DNA of 64,000 nt, taken from positions 819,538-883,537 of the forward strand of contig JBDRTY010000001.1 in the NCBI GenBank assembly GCA_039801085.1, in the 5' to 3' direction. The DNA is from a candidate division WOR-3 bacterium. Lineage in GTDB: Bacteria; Hydrothermota; Tepidihabitantia; Tepidihabitantales; Tepidihabitantaceae. Positions 17,795-26,312 of the stretch are shown piece after piece. Position 1 is the stretch's first letter, and every line of letters begins with the position of its first letter. A model generated the notes under the pieces. It saw nothing but the letters and a program-made list of their open reading frames with translations. It was not told the origin of the DNA and did no database searches. Made by a program: the position numbers and the translations under genes.

Positions 17795-18208
17795 TTATAA
17801 ATATTCAGCTGGAGTTCTTCTCAGTTCTTTCTTTCCGGCAACAAGGTGTTTAAGTTTGAGCATTTTTTCCCGGCTGCGTCGGGAACGCTTTCTCTTCTGG
17901 CGTCGTATTCTGGCTATTTCCTTTTCTTTTTCGGTCTTGATTTTCAGTATCCGGGCTTCAATTTTTTCGGCAAGCAGACGCCGGGCGAGAAACCGGTTCA
18001 GTGCCTGCGAACGTTCCTGGGTTACTTTTACTTCGATACCGGAAGGAATATGTTTCAGGTAAACGCCGGTTGACACTTTGTTAACATTCTGCCCGCCGGG
18101 ACCTGAAGAACGGATGAATTTCTCAATCAAATCCTCTTCCCTGATTCCCAGCTGTTCCATCCGCCTCAGCAAATCTTTTTCCTTCTGTTCGCTGACCCCG
18201 AATTTCAT
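17795..18208 (-). CDS. GGQ-domain peptide-chain-release-factor-like protein (ArfB/YaeJ type)
   Basis: A 137-aa protein that holds only the catalytic class of release-factor domain. IRSSGPGGQNVNKVSTGVYL contains the GGQ that triggers peptidyl-tRNA hydrolysis. It lacks the codon-recognition domains of RF1/RF2. The C-terminus is very rich in Lys/Arg (RRQKRKRSRRSREK), like the ArfB tail that probes the mRNA channel of stalled ribosomes. I prefer the ATG at 18208; a TTG at 18217 abutting the upstream stop is also possible. It follows the carboxyltransferase gene directly. Confidence 0.85.
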   Translation of the reverse strand: MKFGVSEQKEKDLLRRMEQLGIREEDLIEKFIRSSGPGGQNVNKVSTGVYLKHIPSGIEVKVTQERSQALNRFLARRLLAEKIEARILKIKTEKEKEIARIRRQKRKRSRRSREKMLKLKHLVAGKKELRRTPAEYL

Positions 18209-18217
18209 TTTCCTCAA

Positions 18218-20155
18218 TTAAAGCGGCTCAACTATCATCAACGGTTGACCGTATTCTACCGAGTCACCGTCCTTCACCAGAATGTCAATAATCCGGCATT
18301 TCTTTTCTGCCTGAATTTCGTTCATCAGCTTCATCGCTTCCACGATACACAGGGTCTGTCCCGGTTCCACGACATCGCCTTTCTCAACAAATGCCGGTGC
18401 TTCCGGTCGTGCCCGGGAATAAAAAGTACCCACCATTGGAGACGTAATCGGCTCGGTTTTAACTGCAGTCACAGGACGGGCTGATTCCGTTGTAATATCA
18501 ATTTGAGTTGCGGAACCCGCAGGTTCGGTAGGAATTGCCGCCTCTTTCTGTGATGTTGCAGGAGAAGTTTCGGAAGGTTTCTGAGGAGGTGTTGGAGCCG
18601 ATGTTTCCTGGGAAACCAATGTCTCCAGTGGCTGCCGCTTGATCCTGATTTTCTCCTCCCCCACTTCCCATTCCAATTCGGTAACACTGTGGAGGCTGGA
18701 AAGTTCCATCAGGGCTCGTAATCTTCTGATACCGGGTTCTTCCGGTGAAGGTTTGGGAGCCGGGGGCGTCTCGGTTTTCGTCTTTTTTTCCTGCACAGGT
18801 GCCGTTTCTTCTGTTTTTACCGGATTCTTGCGCCATTGAAAGAACTTCAGTGCCACCTCAGGAAACAGAGCATAGCTGATATAATCCTCTTCCTTCTCTA
18901 CCAGTTCCTTTGTCAGTTCACGGCGTGCCCGGGGCATCCCGGGTTCCAGCTTATCCGCCGGTCGTCCTTTAATCGGTTTGTCATCACCGAGAATTTTCTT
19001 GATGATTGATTCACGGATCGGAGCCGGCGGTCGGCCGTAAAGTCCCTTAACGTAGTCTTTCACTTCCTTGGGCACAATTTTGTAGCGCTCACCCGCAAGG
19101 ACATTCATCACTGCCTGAACACCAACAATCTGGCTTGTGGGAGTTACCAAGGGCGGATACCCCAGGTCTTCGCGCACCCGGGGTACTTCCTCCAGAACCT
19201 CGGGCAGACGGTGCTCTGCCTTCTGTTCCCTCAACTGCGCCAGCAGGTTGGAAGCCATACCTCCGGGAATTTGATGGACAATAACCATTGAGTCGACTGC
19301 TTTGGTACCCGGGATACACTTGCCGGCAGCAAGCCGTTCAAAATGCTGGTTCACAATTTCCAGTGCCTCAAGATTCAGCACTGCTTCCCACGGTGTTTCT
19401 CGAAAACATGCCAGCAGAGTTTCCACTGCCGGTTGAGATGTAAAGAAGGAAAGCGGTGCTGAAGCAGTGTCAATTATATCGGCACCCGCTTCAGCCGCCT
19501 TGAGATAGGCGGCTACAGCCATACCACTGGAAGAATGGCAGTGAACCTGAACTTCAAGTCCAAATTCCTGCTTCAAAGCGCTCACCAGTTCAAACGCCAT
19601 TTTGGGCGAAAGGATACCCGCCATATCCTTGATGCAAATGGAATCAATACCCAAGTCCTTCTGTTCCCGGGCGCGGGCGACATAGTATTCAATAGTATGC
19701 ACCGGGCTTATGGCATAACAGAGCGTCCCCTGAGCATGCCGGCCCGCCCTTTTGACAAATTCAACCGCCTTTTCCAGATTGCGAACATCATTCAGCGCAT
19801 CAAAAATACGGAAAATGTCGATGCCCAGATCTGCTGCCCGCTGAACAAATTCCTCGAGAACATCATCGGGATAGTTACGATATCCGACAACATTCTGGCC
19901 GCGCAGCAGCATCTGCAAGCGCGTGTTTTTAATCCGCTTGCGGATTTCCTTCAGTCTTTCCCAGGGGTCTTCGTTTAAATAACGCAGACTGACATCAAAT
20001 GTTGCCCCACCCCACATCTCCAGCGACCAGTAGCCTACCCGGTCCAGGTGTTCCAATACGGGCAGCATATCCGCCAGGCTCATCCGCGTCGCCCAGAGTG
20101 ATTGATGGGCGTCTCTCAGAGTAGTATCCGTGTATCTAATCGGTTTTTTCTCCAT
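18218..20155 (-). CDS. pycB: Biotin-dependent carboxyltransferase, pyruvate carboxylase subunit B / oxaloacetate decarboxylase alpha
   Basis: A 645-aa protein. The N-terminal HMGL-like TIM barrel has [28 protein letters not shown] and the metal-site [17 protein letters not shown] middle domain follows, then a linker rich in Pro, Thr and Glu (about 465-570), and a biotinyl domain with EAMKLMNEI, where Lys609 would carry biotin. No oadB/oadG membrane subunit is nearby, so pyruvate carboxylase subunit B (with a separate biotin carboxylase) is favoured over a sodium-pumping decarboxylase, though the alpha subunits are hard to separate by sequence. Its start overlaps murF by 20 nt. Confidence 0.88.
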   Translation of the reverse strand: MEKKPIRYTDTTLRDAHQSLWATRMSLADMLPVLEHLDRVGYWSLEMWGGATFDVSLRYLNEDPWERLKEIRKRIKNTRLQMLLRGQNVVGYRNYPDDVLEEFVQRAADLGIDIFRIFDALNDVRNLEKAVEFVKRAGRHAQGTLCYAISPVHTIEYYVARAREQKDLGIDSICIKDMAGILSPKMAFELVSALKQEFGLEVQVHCHSSSGMAVAAYLKAAEAGADIIDTASAPLSFFTSQPAVETLLACFRETPWEAVLNLEALEIVNQHFERLAAGKCIPGTKAVDSMVIVHQIPGGMASNLLAQLREQKAEHRLPEVLEEVPRVREDLGYPPLVTPTSQIVGVQAVMNVLAGERYKIVPKEVKDYVKGLYGRPPAPIRESIIKKILGDDKPIKGRPADKLEPGMPRARRELTKELVEKEEDYISYALFPEVALKFFQWRKNPVKTEETAPVQEKKTKTETPPAPKPSPEEPGIRRLRALMELSSLHSVTELEWEVGEEKIRIKRQPLETLVSQETSAPTPPQKPSETSPATSQKEAAIPTEPAGSATQIDITTESARPVTAVKTEPITSPMVGTFYSRARPEAPAFVEKGDVVEPGQTLCIVEAMKLMNEIQAEKKCRIIDILVKDGDSVEYGQPLMIVEPL

Positions 20156-21521
20156 AAAACCTCACAATCAGCTGTGTTATCCTTTCCATTGCCATTGCTC
20201 TTGAACCCTTGACAAGAATTGTATCGCCCGGTTTGATAAAGTCAAACAGCTCCCTTCCCACCTCCCCGCTTGAGTGATAGTGCCTGATACGATCGGCCGG
20301 CAAGCCGGCTGTCTCTGCACCTTCAGATATTAATTGTGCCAGCGTTCCAACTGTTATGAGCCGGTCGATGATTCTGCCGGCAATTTCTCCAACCTGCCGG
20401 TGAAGTTCAGCTGACCTGCTTCCCAGCTCGAGCATATCACCAAGGACCGCCAGTCGAAATTCCCGGGCGGTGGAATTTGCTAGAACCTCCAGTGCCGCCT
20501 GCATCGACTGGGGGTTGGCATTGAAACTGTCATCAATCAGCGTTACGGCAGAGAGATTTTTGACTGTCAGCCGTTGTGTCGGTAAAGTCAGCATTCTGGC
20601 ATTCTGTGAAATTTCCTGCCAGCTCAACCCCAGTTCGTTGGCAGCGGCAGCAGCTGCCAGAAAATTACTGATATTATGTTTTCCAGGAAAGGAGAGATGT
20701 ATTGGATATTTTTCGAGTAATTGAAACTGGGTTCCGGAAAGTCCAAAGTCCTGAATATTGAAGGCAAAGACATCCGCCTCAGGATTCAGACCGAAAGTTC
20801 TTGTTCGGCACCCGGCCCGGCTCATCTTCCTAACCAGTGAATCATCATAATTCAGAATTGCCAGTCCGGTCTCCGGCAGCATCTCCACCAGCTCATTCTT
20901 TTCCTGAGCTACACCCGTCCGATCCCCCATGTACTCCAGATGGGTATCGCCGACATTGGTGATAATCCCGATTTCAGGCTGACAGACCCGGGCCAGCTTC
21001 TTCGTTCCCCCCAGTTCATTCATTTCAATTTCAAATATCCCAATCTGAGTGTTGTGGTCCATTGCCAGCACCGTCAGGGGAACACCGATGTCATTGTTGT
21101 AACTTCCCCTGGCTTTTACAACGGTAAAACGTGACTGTAGCAGGCCGGCAAGAAGCTCTTTGGTTGTAGTTTTACCATTGGACCCGGTTATTGCCACTAC
21201 CCGCGGTTTCAGACGACTGCGATACCAGCGGGCAAGGTCCAGAAGTGCCTCCCGGGTATCGGCGACCTGAACAACAGCTACCGGTGCATCTGCAGGCAAC
21301 GCTACCGGCTCGGATACGAGTATTGCAGCCGCACCCCTCCTGACGGCGTCCGCAACAAACTGATGGCCGTTCATTCTCTTGCCTTTAATCGCAATGAACA
21401 GTTCTCCCGGGTTGATACTCCGGCTGTCAACCCCTACGCCGGTGATTACCAGTTCCGGTTTCCCTGCTGTCAGAGAGCCGGCGGTCGCCATTACCACTTC
21501 ATCAATGCGAACCGGTTCCAT
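20136..21521 (-). CDS. murF: UDP-N-acetylmuramoyl-tripeptide--D-alanyl-D-alanine ligase
   Basis: A 461-aa Mur ligase. The N-terminal domain has [17 protein letters not shown] and [10 protein letters not shown], typical of MurF. The ATP site [13 protein letters not shown] is at about 111-123. [20 protein letters not shown] and [11 protein letters not shown] follow in family order. It adds D-Ala-D-Ala to the muramoyl tripeptide in the cytosol. It stands alone, without other mur genes, in an operon of mixed housekeeping functions 8 nt after queA. Confidence 0.95.
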   Translation of the reverse strand: MEPVRIDEVVMATAGSLTAGKPELVITGVGVDSRSINPGELFIAIKGKRMNGHQFVADAVRRGAAAILVSEPVALPADAPVAVVQVADTREALLDLARWYRSRLKPRVVAITGSNGKTTTKELLAGLLQSRFTVVKARGSYNNDIGVPLTVLAMDHNTQIGIFEIEMNELGGTKKLARVCQPEIGIITNVGDTHLEYMGDRTGVAQEKNELVEMLPETGLAILNYDDSLVRKMSRAGCRTRTFGLNPEADVFAFNIQDFGLSGTQFQLLEKYPIHLSFPGKHNISNFLAAAAAANELGLSWQEISQNARMLTLPTQRLTVKNLSAVTLIDDSFNANPQSMQAALEVLANSTAREFRLAVLGDMLELGSRSAELHRQVGEIAGRIIDRLITVGTLAQLISEGAETAGLPADRIRHYHSSGEVGRELFDFIKPGDTILVKGSRAMAMERITQLIVRFYGEKTD

Positions 21522-21529
21522 ATCTCAGC

Positions 21530-22552
21530 TCAAATAATCATCATCGCATCACCAAAACTGTAAAACCGGTAACGTTGTTCAATAGCGTGCTGGTAAGCCT
21601 TCATGATTAACTCCCTGCCGGCGAATGCGCATACCAGCATCAGCAGGGTCGATTTGGGGAGATGAAAATTGGTAATCAGAACATCGGTAACCTTCCATTC
21701 AAATCCCGGGTAGATGAAAAGGTCAGTCAGGCCCGCACCCGGCTGGACCAGGACCTGATTTCCTTTTCTTTCTGCCCGTGATTCCAGAACGCGAACGGTT
21801 GTAGTTCCCCCACACACAACCCGCCTTCCATCCCGTTTTGCTGTGGTGATCGCTTCCGCCACTTCCGGATGCAATTCAAATTCCTCCGGATGCATCCGGT
21901 GCTCTTCCACTTTTTCGACTTTTACCGGCCGGAATGTGCCGAGTCCGGCATGAAGCGTAAGATAGACCGGCTTTATGCCCTTTTGTTTCAGTCGTTCGAT
22001 CAGTTCACTTGTAAAATGCAGACCGGCAGTTGGAGCGGCAACCGCTCCGGGTATCCGGGCATAAACAGTCTGGTAGCGCTCCGGGTTGTGGCCACGGGTC
22101 CGGATATATGGTGGTAGCGCCAGTTCTCCGCAGGCTGATAGCAGACGGCTGATATCTGGTGGCTCAAATTTGAGCACCCTTATGCCTGCGGGTTGACGTT
22201 CCAGAACCACTCCGGTAAACCCGTCAAATTGTACTACTGTTCCAGGTTTTGCTTTCCGTGCCGGCCGGCTGAGCGTTTCCCATATTCCGTGTTCCTTTGG
22301 ACGCAGCAGCAGAAATTCAATTTTATCTCCGGTTGCCAGTTTCCCGTAAATTCGTGCCGGAATGACCCGGGTATTGTTAAGAACCAAAACATCTCCAGAA
22401 TTGAGCCACATTTCAATTTCAAAAAATCGGCAGTCATAAAATCTGCCAGTCTGGCGTTCCACTACCAACAAGCGGGAATGATCACGGGGTTCGACCGGAT
22501 GCTGAGCGATCAGGTCCTTGGGCAGCTGATAATCAAATTCGGCCACCAGCAT
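21530..22552 (-). CDS. queA: tRNA preQ1(34) S-adenosylmethionine ribosyltransferase-isomerase
   Basis: A 340-aa QueA that forms epoxyqueuosine from preQ1-tRNA and SAM. Signatures are FDYQLPKDLIAQHPVEPRD, LVLNNTRVIPARIYG, the GAVAAPTAGLHFT stretch and TLHAGLGTFRPV. I place the start at 22552 (MLVAEFDYQL), 1 nt after the purC stop, instead of the longer frame to 22675, which would overlap purC by over 120 nt and match nothing in the family. Confidence 0.95.
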   Translation of the reverse strand: MLVAEFDYQLPKDLIAQHPVEPRDHSRLLVVERQTGRFYDCRFFEIEMWLNSGDVLVLNNTRVIPARIYGKLATGDKIEFLLLRPKEHGIWETLSRPARKAKPGTVVQFDGFTGVVLERQPAGIRVLKFEPPDISRLLSACGELALPPYIRTRGHNPERYQTVYARIPGAVAAPTAGLHFTSELIERLKQKGIKPVYLTLHAGLGTFRPVKVEKVEEHRMHPEEFELHPEVAEAITTAKRDGRRVVCGGTTTVRVLESRAERKGNQVLVQPGAGLTDLFIYPGFEWKVTDVLITNFHLPKSTLLMLVCAFAGRELIMKAYQHAIEQRYRFYSFGDAMMII

Positions 22553-22553
22553 T

Positions 22554-23441
22554 TCAGTTTTCAATGTCCATTTCAGCCAGCAGTCGCAGTGCTTCACGGT
22601 AACGGGCAGAAGTACCGGCAATGACCTCAGGAGGCAGATGTGGTGCCGGTGGCTGACGGTTCCACCCGACAGCAATCAGATAGTCCCGGACAAACTGCTT
22701 GTCAAAACTGGGGGGAGATATTCCAACCCGGTATTCGCTCGCCGCCCAGAAACGGGATGAATCCGGTGTAAAAATTTCATCAATTAAGATCAGTTTTCCG
22801 TTGAACAGACCGAATTCAAATTTAGTGTCGGCAATAATGATGCCCCGGGTTTGAGCATACTCGCTTGCCCGCCGGTAAAGTTCAATTGAAATCTGGCGAA
22901 TCTTTCTTGTCAGCGCCCCACCAATCAGATTTGCCATCTCCTGCTCACTGATATTCTCATCGTGTCCGGTTTTAGCTTTGGTTGCTGGGGTAAAAATCGG
23001 CTCCGGCAGTTTCTCTGCCTGTTTCAACCCTGAAGGCAGTCTGATACCGCAAACTGAGCCGGTTTTCTGATAGTCCTCCCAGGCACTGCCGGCAAGATAG
23101 CCCCGGACCACACATTCGACCGGCAGCGGCTGTGCTTTCTTGACCAGCATTGAGCGGTCCTTCAGAATATCCCGGTAACCTCTTAATTCGGGCGGATACT
23201 CTTCAACATTTGCGGTCACGAGGTGATTAGGCACGATCGACTTGAAGCGTTCAAACCAGAAAACAGATAGCAGAGTCAGAACCTTCCCCTTGCCGGGAAT
23301 TCCGTCCGGAAACACGACATCAAAGGCACTCAGACGGTCGGTAGCGACAATCAGGAGTTGGTCGTTCACCTGATAGATGTCCCGCACTTTACCAGTTCCC
23401 ACAAGCGGTATTCCCTTCAGCTCTGTTCTGGTGACAATCAT
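22554..23441 (-). CDS. purC: Phosphoribosylaminoimidazole-succinocarboxamide synthase
   Basis: A 295-aa SAICAR synthetase of the long form. It opens with LVGTGKVRDIYQVNDQLLIVATDRLSAFD-type residues: GKVRDIY and TDRLSAFDV are the ATP-site signature. VECVVRGYLAGSAWEDY and IADTKFEFGL are also present. AAGGA precedes the ATG. It is 10 nt downstream of the SagB-like gene and two genes after purE, so purine synthesis genes flank an unrelated oxidoreductase. Confidence 0.95.
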   Translation of the reverse strand: MIVTRTELKGIPLVGTGKVRDIYQVNDQLLIVATDRLSAFDVVFPDGIPGKGKVLTLLSVFWFERFKSIVPNHLVTANVEEYPPELRGYRDILKDRSMLVKKAQPLPVECVVRGYLAGSAWEDYQKTGSVCGIRLPSGLKQAEKLPEPIFTPATKAKTGHDENISEQEMANLIGGALTRKIRQISIELYRRASEYAQTRGIIIADTKFEFGLFNGKLILIDEIFTPDSSRFWAASEYRVGISPPSFDKQFVRDYLIAVGWNRQPPAPHLPPEVIAGTSARYREALRLLAEMDIEN

Positions 23442-23451
23442 ACCTATCCTT

Positions 23452-24111
23452 TCACTGTTTGATTTTGCCGACTGGAATTATATAAAGTGGCGAGTAGGCA
23501 GTCTGCAATATGCGTTGAACGGCGTTGTCATTAAACGCACCAACCATTACCGTTCCCAGTCCCCGCGCTACCGCCTGTAACGCAACATTCTGTCCGACAT
23601 GCCCGGCCTCCATATGCACATACCTGAATCCGCGCTCACCATATCTCCCGGTCGTCCGCTTGTAATCACAGGCCAGTACCAAGTTTGCCGGTGCCTGCTC
23701 AATGCATGACTGTCCGAATGCCGCTCTTGCCAGCTCCCGGCGGCGGTCACCGATCGTTAATGGCTTTAAAGCATGCCTTTCAACCTGATAGTGATAAATA
23801 CCCGAATCCAAACCTGTAACCCTGCCAGCAACAAGGAAAAGTTCCATCGGATATGTGGCACCGGCGGAAGGGGCAGTCCGACCAAAAGCCTTGCCTGTCT
23901 TCCCCTGGGCTGCCCAGAGCAGCTGACCTATGTCTTCCAAGCTCAGTGGCTCATTCGCATAACTTCGTACCGATCGGCGGTGCAGAAGTGCCTGTTCAAT
24001 AGTTACCTTTCCCGTAGTGTCCGGTACTGGAAGGGAGATCAGTGAATCATCTCCAATGGGTCCCGAGCTTGAAAAAATAAGCAGTGTCAGCAAAATCATC
24101 TTCTCCCCCAT
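23452..24111 (-). CDS. SagB/ThcOx-type nitroreductase-family protein with N-terminal signal-like segment
   Basis: A 219-aa FMN-dependent nitroreductase-fold protein of the SagB/ThcOx branch: LLHRRSVRSYANEPLSLED, LLWAAQGKTG, RTAPSAGATYPMELFLV and GHVGQNVALQAVARGLG are hallmark segments. The first about 15 residues are hydrophobic (MILLTLLIFSSSG) and would act as a signal or anchor, suggesting location outside the cytoplasm. The ATG at 24111 or the one four codons in (24099) could be used. It lies between purE and purC. SagB proteins oxidise azolines in peptide maturation only when SagC/SagD partners exist; none are here, so the role is open. Confidence 0.82.
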   Translation of the reverse strand: MGEKMILLTLLIFSSSGPIGDDSLISLPVPDTTGKVTIEQALLHRRSVRSYANEPLSLEDIGQLLWAAQGKTGKAFGRTAPSAGATYPMELFLVAGRVTGLDSGIYHYQVERHALKPLTIGDRRRELARAAFGQSCIEQAPANLVLACDYKRTTGRYGERGFRYVHMEAGHVGQNVALQAVARGLGTVMVGAFNDNAVQRILQTAYSPLYIIPVGKIKQ

Positions 24112-24151
24112 TTGAAAAGAAAGTTGCCAATATGATAATTTAAAACCGGAT

Positions 24152-24643
24152 TCATCCCTTTTTCATCTTCTTTAGCGGTTGTGACTGCTTTTTACGGAAC
24201 CGCTCCAGTTTCTTCTCCAGGTCCGGATTGCTCAGGGCTAAAATTGCCACCGCATAAAGTGCCGAGTTCACCGCTCCGGACCTGCCAATGGCCATGGTTG
24301 CTACTGGCACCCCTGCGGGCATCTGAACGGTTGATAACAGAGCATCCAGACCGCCCAGGCTGGCGTCAAGCGGGACACCGATTACTGGCAGAGTCGTATA
24401 ACTGGCAATTACCCCTGCCAGGTGGGCTGCCTTACCCGCGCCGGCAATAATCACTTTGATTCCCCGCGCCCGCGCATTTCGGGCAAACTGCCGACAGCGC
24501 TCTGGTGTCCGGTGTGCCGAGATGACCATGATCTCATTTGCCACCCCAAACTCATCCAGAACCCGCTTGGCTTCGCTCATTACCTCGTAGTCCTTTTCAC
24601 TACCAATTAAAATTGCTACCTGCAATTGTGGGTTTTTGGTCAT
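24152..24643 (-). CDS. purE: N5-carboxyaminoimidazole ribonucleotide mutase
   Basis: A 163-aa PurE. IGSEKDYEVMSEA and the active-site SAHRTPERC are present, as is AGAGKAAHLAGVIA and the GLDALLSTVQMPAGVPVATMAIG segment. It catalyses the carboxyl transfer between N5-CAIR and CAIR in purine synthesis. It heads the minus-strand housekeeping run and is divergent from the LarA-like gene; the two promoters overlap. Confidence 0.95.
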   Translation of the reverse strand: MTKNPQLQVAILIGSEKDYEVMSEAKRVLDEFGVANEIMVISAHRTPERCRQFARNARARGIKVIIAGAGKAAHLAGVIASYTTLPVIGVPLDASLGGLDALLSTVQMPAGVPVATMAIGRSGAVNSALYAVAILALSNPDLEKKLERFRKKQSQPLKKMKKG

Positions 24644-24649
24644 GTTTTA

Positions 24650-24677
24650 ATATTAATACATAATTTTTCCTTGTAAA
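24650..24677 (-). promoter_or_regulatory. Leaderless-type promoter for purE operon
   Basis: On the minus strand TTTACA (24677-24672), a 16-bp spacer and TAATAT (24655-24650) end 6 nt before the purE ATG. The -35 box overlaps that of the divergent promoter. Confidence 0.6.
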
Positions 24678-24698
24678 GTTAATGTCCGAGATTAAAAT
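24671..24698 (+). promoter_or_regulatory. Leaderless-type promoter for LarA-like gene
   Basis: TTGTAA (24671-24676), a 16-bp spacer and TAAAAT (24693-24698) end 8 nt before the ATG at 24707. A second TATAAT at 24698-24703 is too close to the start and too far from the -35 box. Confidence 0.55.
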
Positions 24699-24706
24699 AT
24701 AATTCA

Positions 24707-25978
24707 ATGAAGCTGGAAATCAGGTATCGCAATCAGACCGAATCTATTGATGTCCCGGATGAAAATCTGCTCGGAATTCTCTCCCCGGTCCGGTTTGACT
24801 GCGCCTCCGATGGTATTGAGGCAGAAATGAAAAACTGCCGCAGCCGTGTTGTTGAGTTTCTGGGCTCGGCAAACCGGATTTTAATTCTGGTTAATGATTA
24901 TACCCGTCCCACGCCGAACAGCACGATTCTGGAGCTCTTGAACCCGGAACTGGAAAACCGTGATGTCAAATACCTGATTGGACTGGGAACTCATCGTCAG
25001 GCAACCGAATTGGAACTGATGCAGATATTGGGAACTGAAAACTATTACCGCAATCGGCACCGAATAATTCAGCACAATGGCAAAGACCCGGCACAGCTTT
25101 TTTTCTTGGGGAAAACCGGCTATGGCACAGAGGTGTGGTTCAACCGCGAAATTCTCTGGGCGGAAAGGATTATCACCATCAACTCCATTGAGCCTCACTA
25201 TTTTGCCGGCTATACCGGTGGCAGAAAATGCTTTGTTCCCGGTGTTGCAGCGATAAAAACCATTGCCCAGAACCACGGACTTCTTCTTCATCCTGCCTCT
25301 GCCCCTTTGTCCCTGAAGGACAACCCGGTTCACCTGGATATGACCGAAGCTGCGAAAATGGTACCCAGGCCGGTGTTTTCAATTCAGCTGGTTCAGAGCA
25401 AAGATCACCGCCTCCTTTCACTCCGGTATGGGGATCTTTACACATCATTTGAACTGGCGTGTCAGGATGCGTGGCGGGTATTCGCCGTGCCCGTCAACGA
25501 ACGCGCGGATATTATCCTCAGTGTTCTGCAATCACCGTATGATATTAATTTCTACCAGTCCCAGCGGGCGGTGGAATTCGCTCTGCCTGCGCTTAAACCT
25601 GGTGGTATTCAGATCACGGTATCTGCCTGTTATGATGGTCTCGGTAATGACGAGTTTGTAAAAGTGCTTCAGTCCTGCTCTGATCCGGCTGAACTGCTGA
25701 AAATGTCGCCACCTGAAACTTTAGGCTGGCATAAAGCAGCCCGGCTCGCCCGGATTATGCAGGCACACCGGCTTTATACAGTAATGCCCGGTGTTCCACC
25801 GGAACTGCTCCGCAGTGTGTTTATGCACCCATTTAATTCCATTCAGGCGGCGCTCGATGCTGCTTTTGCTAATCTGAGTAATCGAGCTTCCCTCTATATA
25901 ATTCCTGACGCAGGTGCGGTTGTGCCTGTTGAACATTTGCCCAAACCACCCTCCTCAACCACCGGTTCCGGGGATTAA
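24707..25978 (+). CDS. LarA-like nickel-pincer-dependent racemase family protein (DUF2088)
   Basis: A 423-aa protein with the LarA hallmarks: NDYTRPTP at 63-70, LGTHRQAT with His96, HYFAGYTGGRK with His164 and Lys174 (the residue that holds the nickel-pincer nucleotide), and a later His190. LarA racemises lactate; the wider family includes racemases and epimerases of other 2-hydroxy acids. No larB, larC or larE cofactor genes are in the window, so cofactor synthesis must be elsewhere or the substrate and cofactor differ. It is transcribed alone ahead of a 332-nt gap. Confidence 0.85.
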   Translation: MKLEIRYRNQTESIDVPDENLLGILSPVRFDCASDGIEAEMKNCRSRVVEFLGSANRILILVNDYTRPTPNSTILELLNPELENRDVKYLIGLGTHRQATELELMQILGTENYYRNRHRIIQHNGKDPAQLFFLGKTGYGTEVWFNREILWAERIITINSIEPHYFAGYTGGRKCFVPGVAAIKTIAQNHGLLLHPASAPLSLKDNPVHLDMTEAAKMVPRPVFSIQLVQSKDHRLLSLRYGDLYTSFELACQDAWRVFAVPVNERADIILSVLQSPYDINFYQSQRAVEFALPALKPGGIQITVSACYDGLGNDEFVKVLQSCSDPAELLKMSPPETLGWHKAARLARIMQAHRLYTVMPGVPPELLRSVFMHPFNSIQAALDAAFANLSNRASLYIIPDAGAVVPVEHLPKPPSSTTGSGD

Positions 25979-26009
25979 CTATAATTTATTCAAACAGTTA
26001 CGCAATTAA

Positions 26010-26033
26010 GGGGGGCTAGCCCCGGGCTCCCCC
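26010..26033. terminator. GC-rich hairpin after the LarA-like gene
   Basis: GGGGG at 26010-26014 can pair with CCCCC at 26029-26033, enclosing a 3-nt bulge and an AGCC/GGCT inner stem with a CCG loop. It contains the 12-bp palindrome GGGGCTAGCCCC (26012-26023). No U-tract follows on either strand, so it may be a transcription barrier or RNA-stability element and not a classical terminator. Confidence 0.4.
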
Positions 26034-26056
26034 GGCCCAGACAGGACAGCGGTTGT

Positions 26057-26281
26057 CTAACAGAATCTGGAGCAGTAATCCCCGGAGAAGGTAGTTACCG
26101 CTCCAGTTGTTATTCCTGCTGCAGTGTTGATGTCAGTATGCTCACCCGTCCCGCTCCTTTGCCCCGAGAATGCAATCCGGAGCACGGTGCATCTACCGGT
26201 GCCGGTTATTCCGGTTCAGACCTAATCACCGGTAATAGCGGTTGTCAATGGAACTGCTGTCTTTGCCCAATCGGAGCCCGT
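26057..26281 (-). pseudogene. Possible relic of a Gly/Thr-rich surface-protein gene
   Basis: Read on the minus strand, this stretch gives protein-like sequence interrupted by stops: TGSDWAKTAVPLTTAITGD, two in-frame stops three codons apart, then TGITGTGRCTVLRIAFSG and DINTAAGITTGAVTTFSG, ending at a stop at 26057-26059. The Gly/Thr-rich, beta-strand-like composition resembles repeat-type exported proteins. No start codon context is seen. Evidence is composition only and the call is weak. Confidence 0.25.
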
Positions 26282-26284
26282 GGC

Positions 26285-26312
26285 TTGACTTGGTTTAACA
26301 GCGTCATACAAT
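26285..26312 (+). promoter_or_regulatory. Promoter overlapping the annotated asnS ATG
   Basis: TTGACT (26285-26290), a 16-bp spacer and TACAAT (26307-26312) overlap the ATG at 26311. The in-frame GTG at 26320 lies 7 nt after the -10 box, the same geometry as the other operon heads, which suggests leaderless initiation at that GTG. Confidence 0.5.

Larger units (their letters stand above)
25979..26310. other. 332-nt intergenic region with GC-rich hairpin and a possible gene relic
   Basis: This is the only gap over 300 nt in the window. It holds a G/C-rich inverted repeat just after the LarA-like gene, an imperfect minus-strand coding-like stretch, and at its right end the asnS promoter. I see no tRNA, riboswitch or recognisable ncRNA. 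Confidence 0.6.

Noticed and set aside
19535-19978. Plus-strand open frame of 147 codons
   Set aside because: It is a shadow of pycB, which has full-length family motifs on the other strand.
18218-20155. Oxaloacetate decarboxylase sodium pump alpha subunit
   Set aside because: No beta or gamma membrane subunit lies near; sequence alone does not separate it from pyruvate carboxylase subunit B, which I prefer.
26012-26023. GGGGCTAGCCCC palindrome as an attachment or restriction-type site
   Set aside because: There is no flanking recombinase or direct repeat; it is better explained as part of the GC-rich hairpin.
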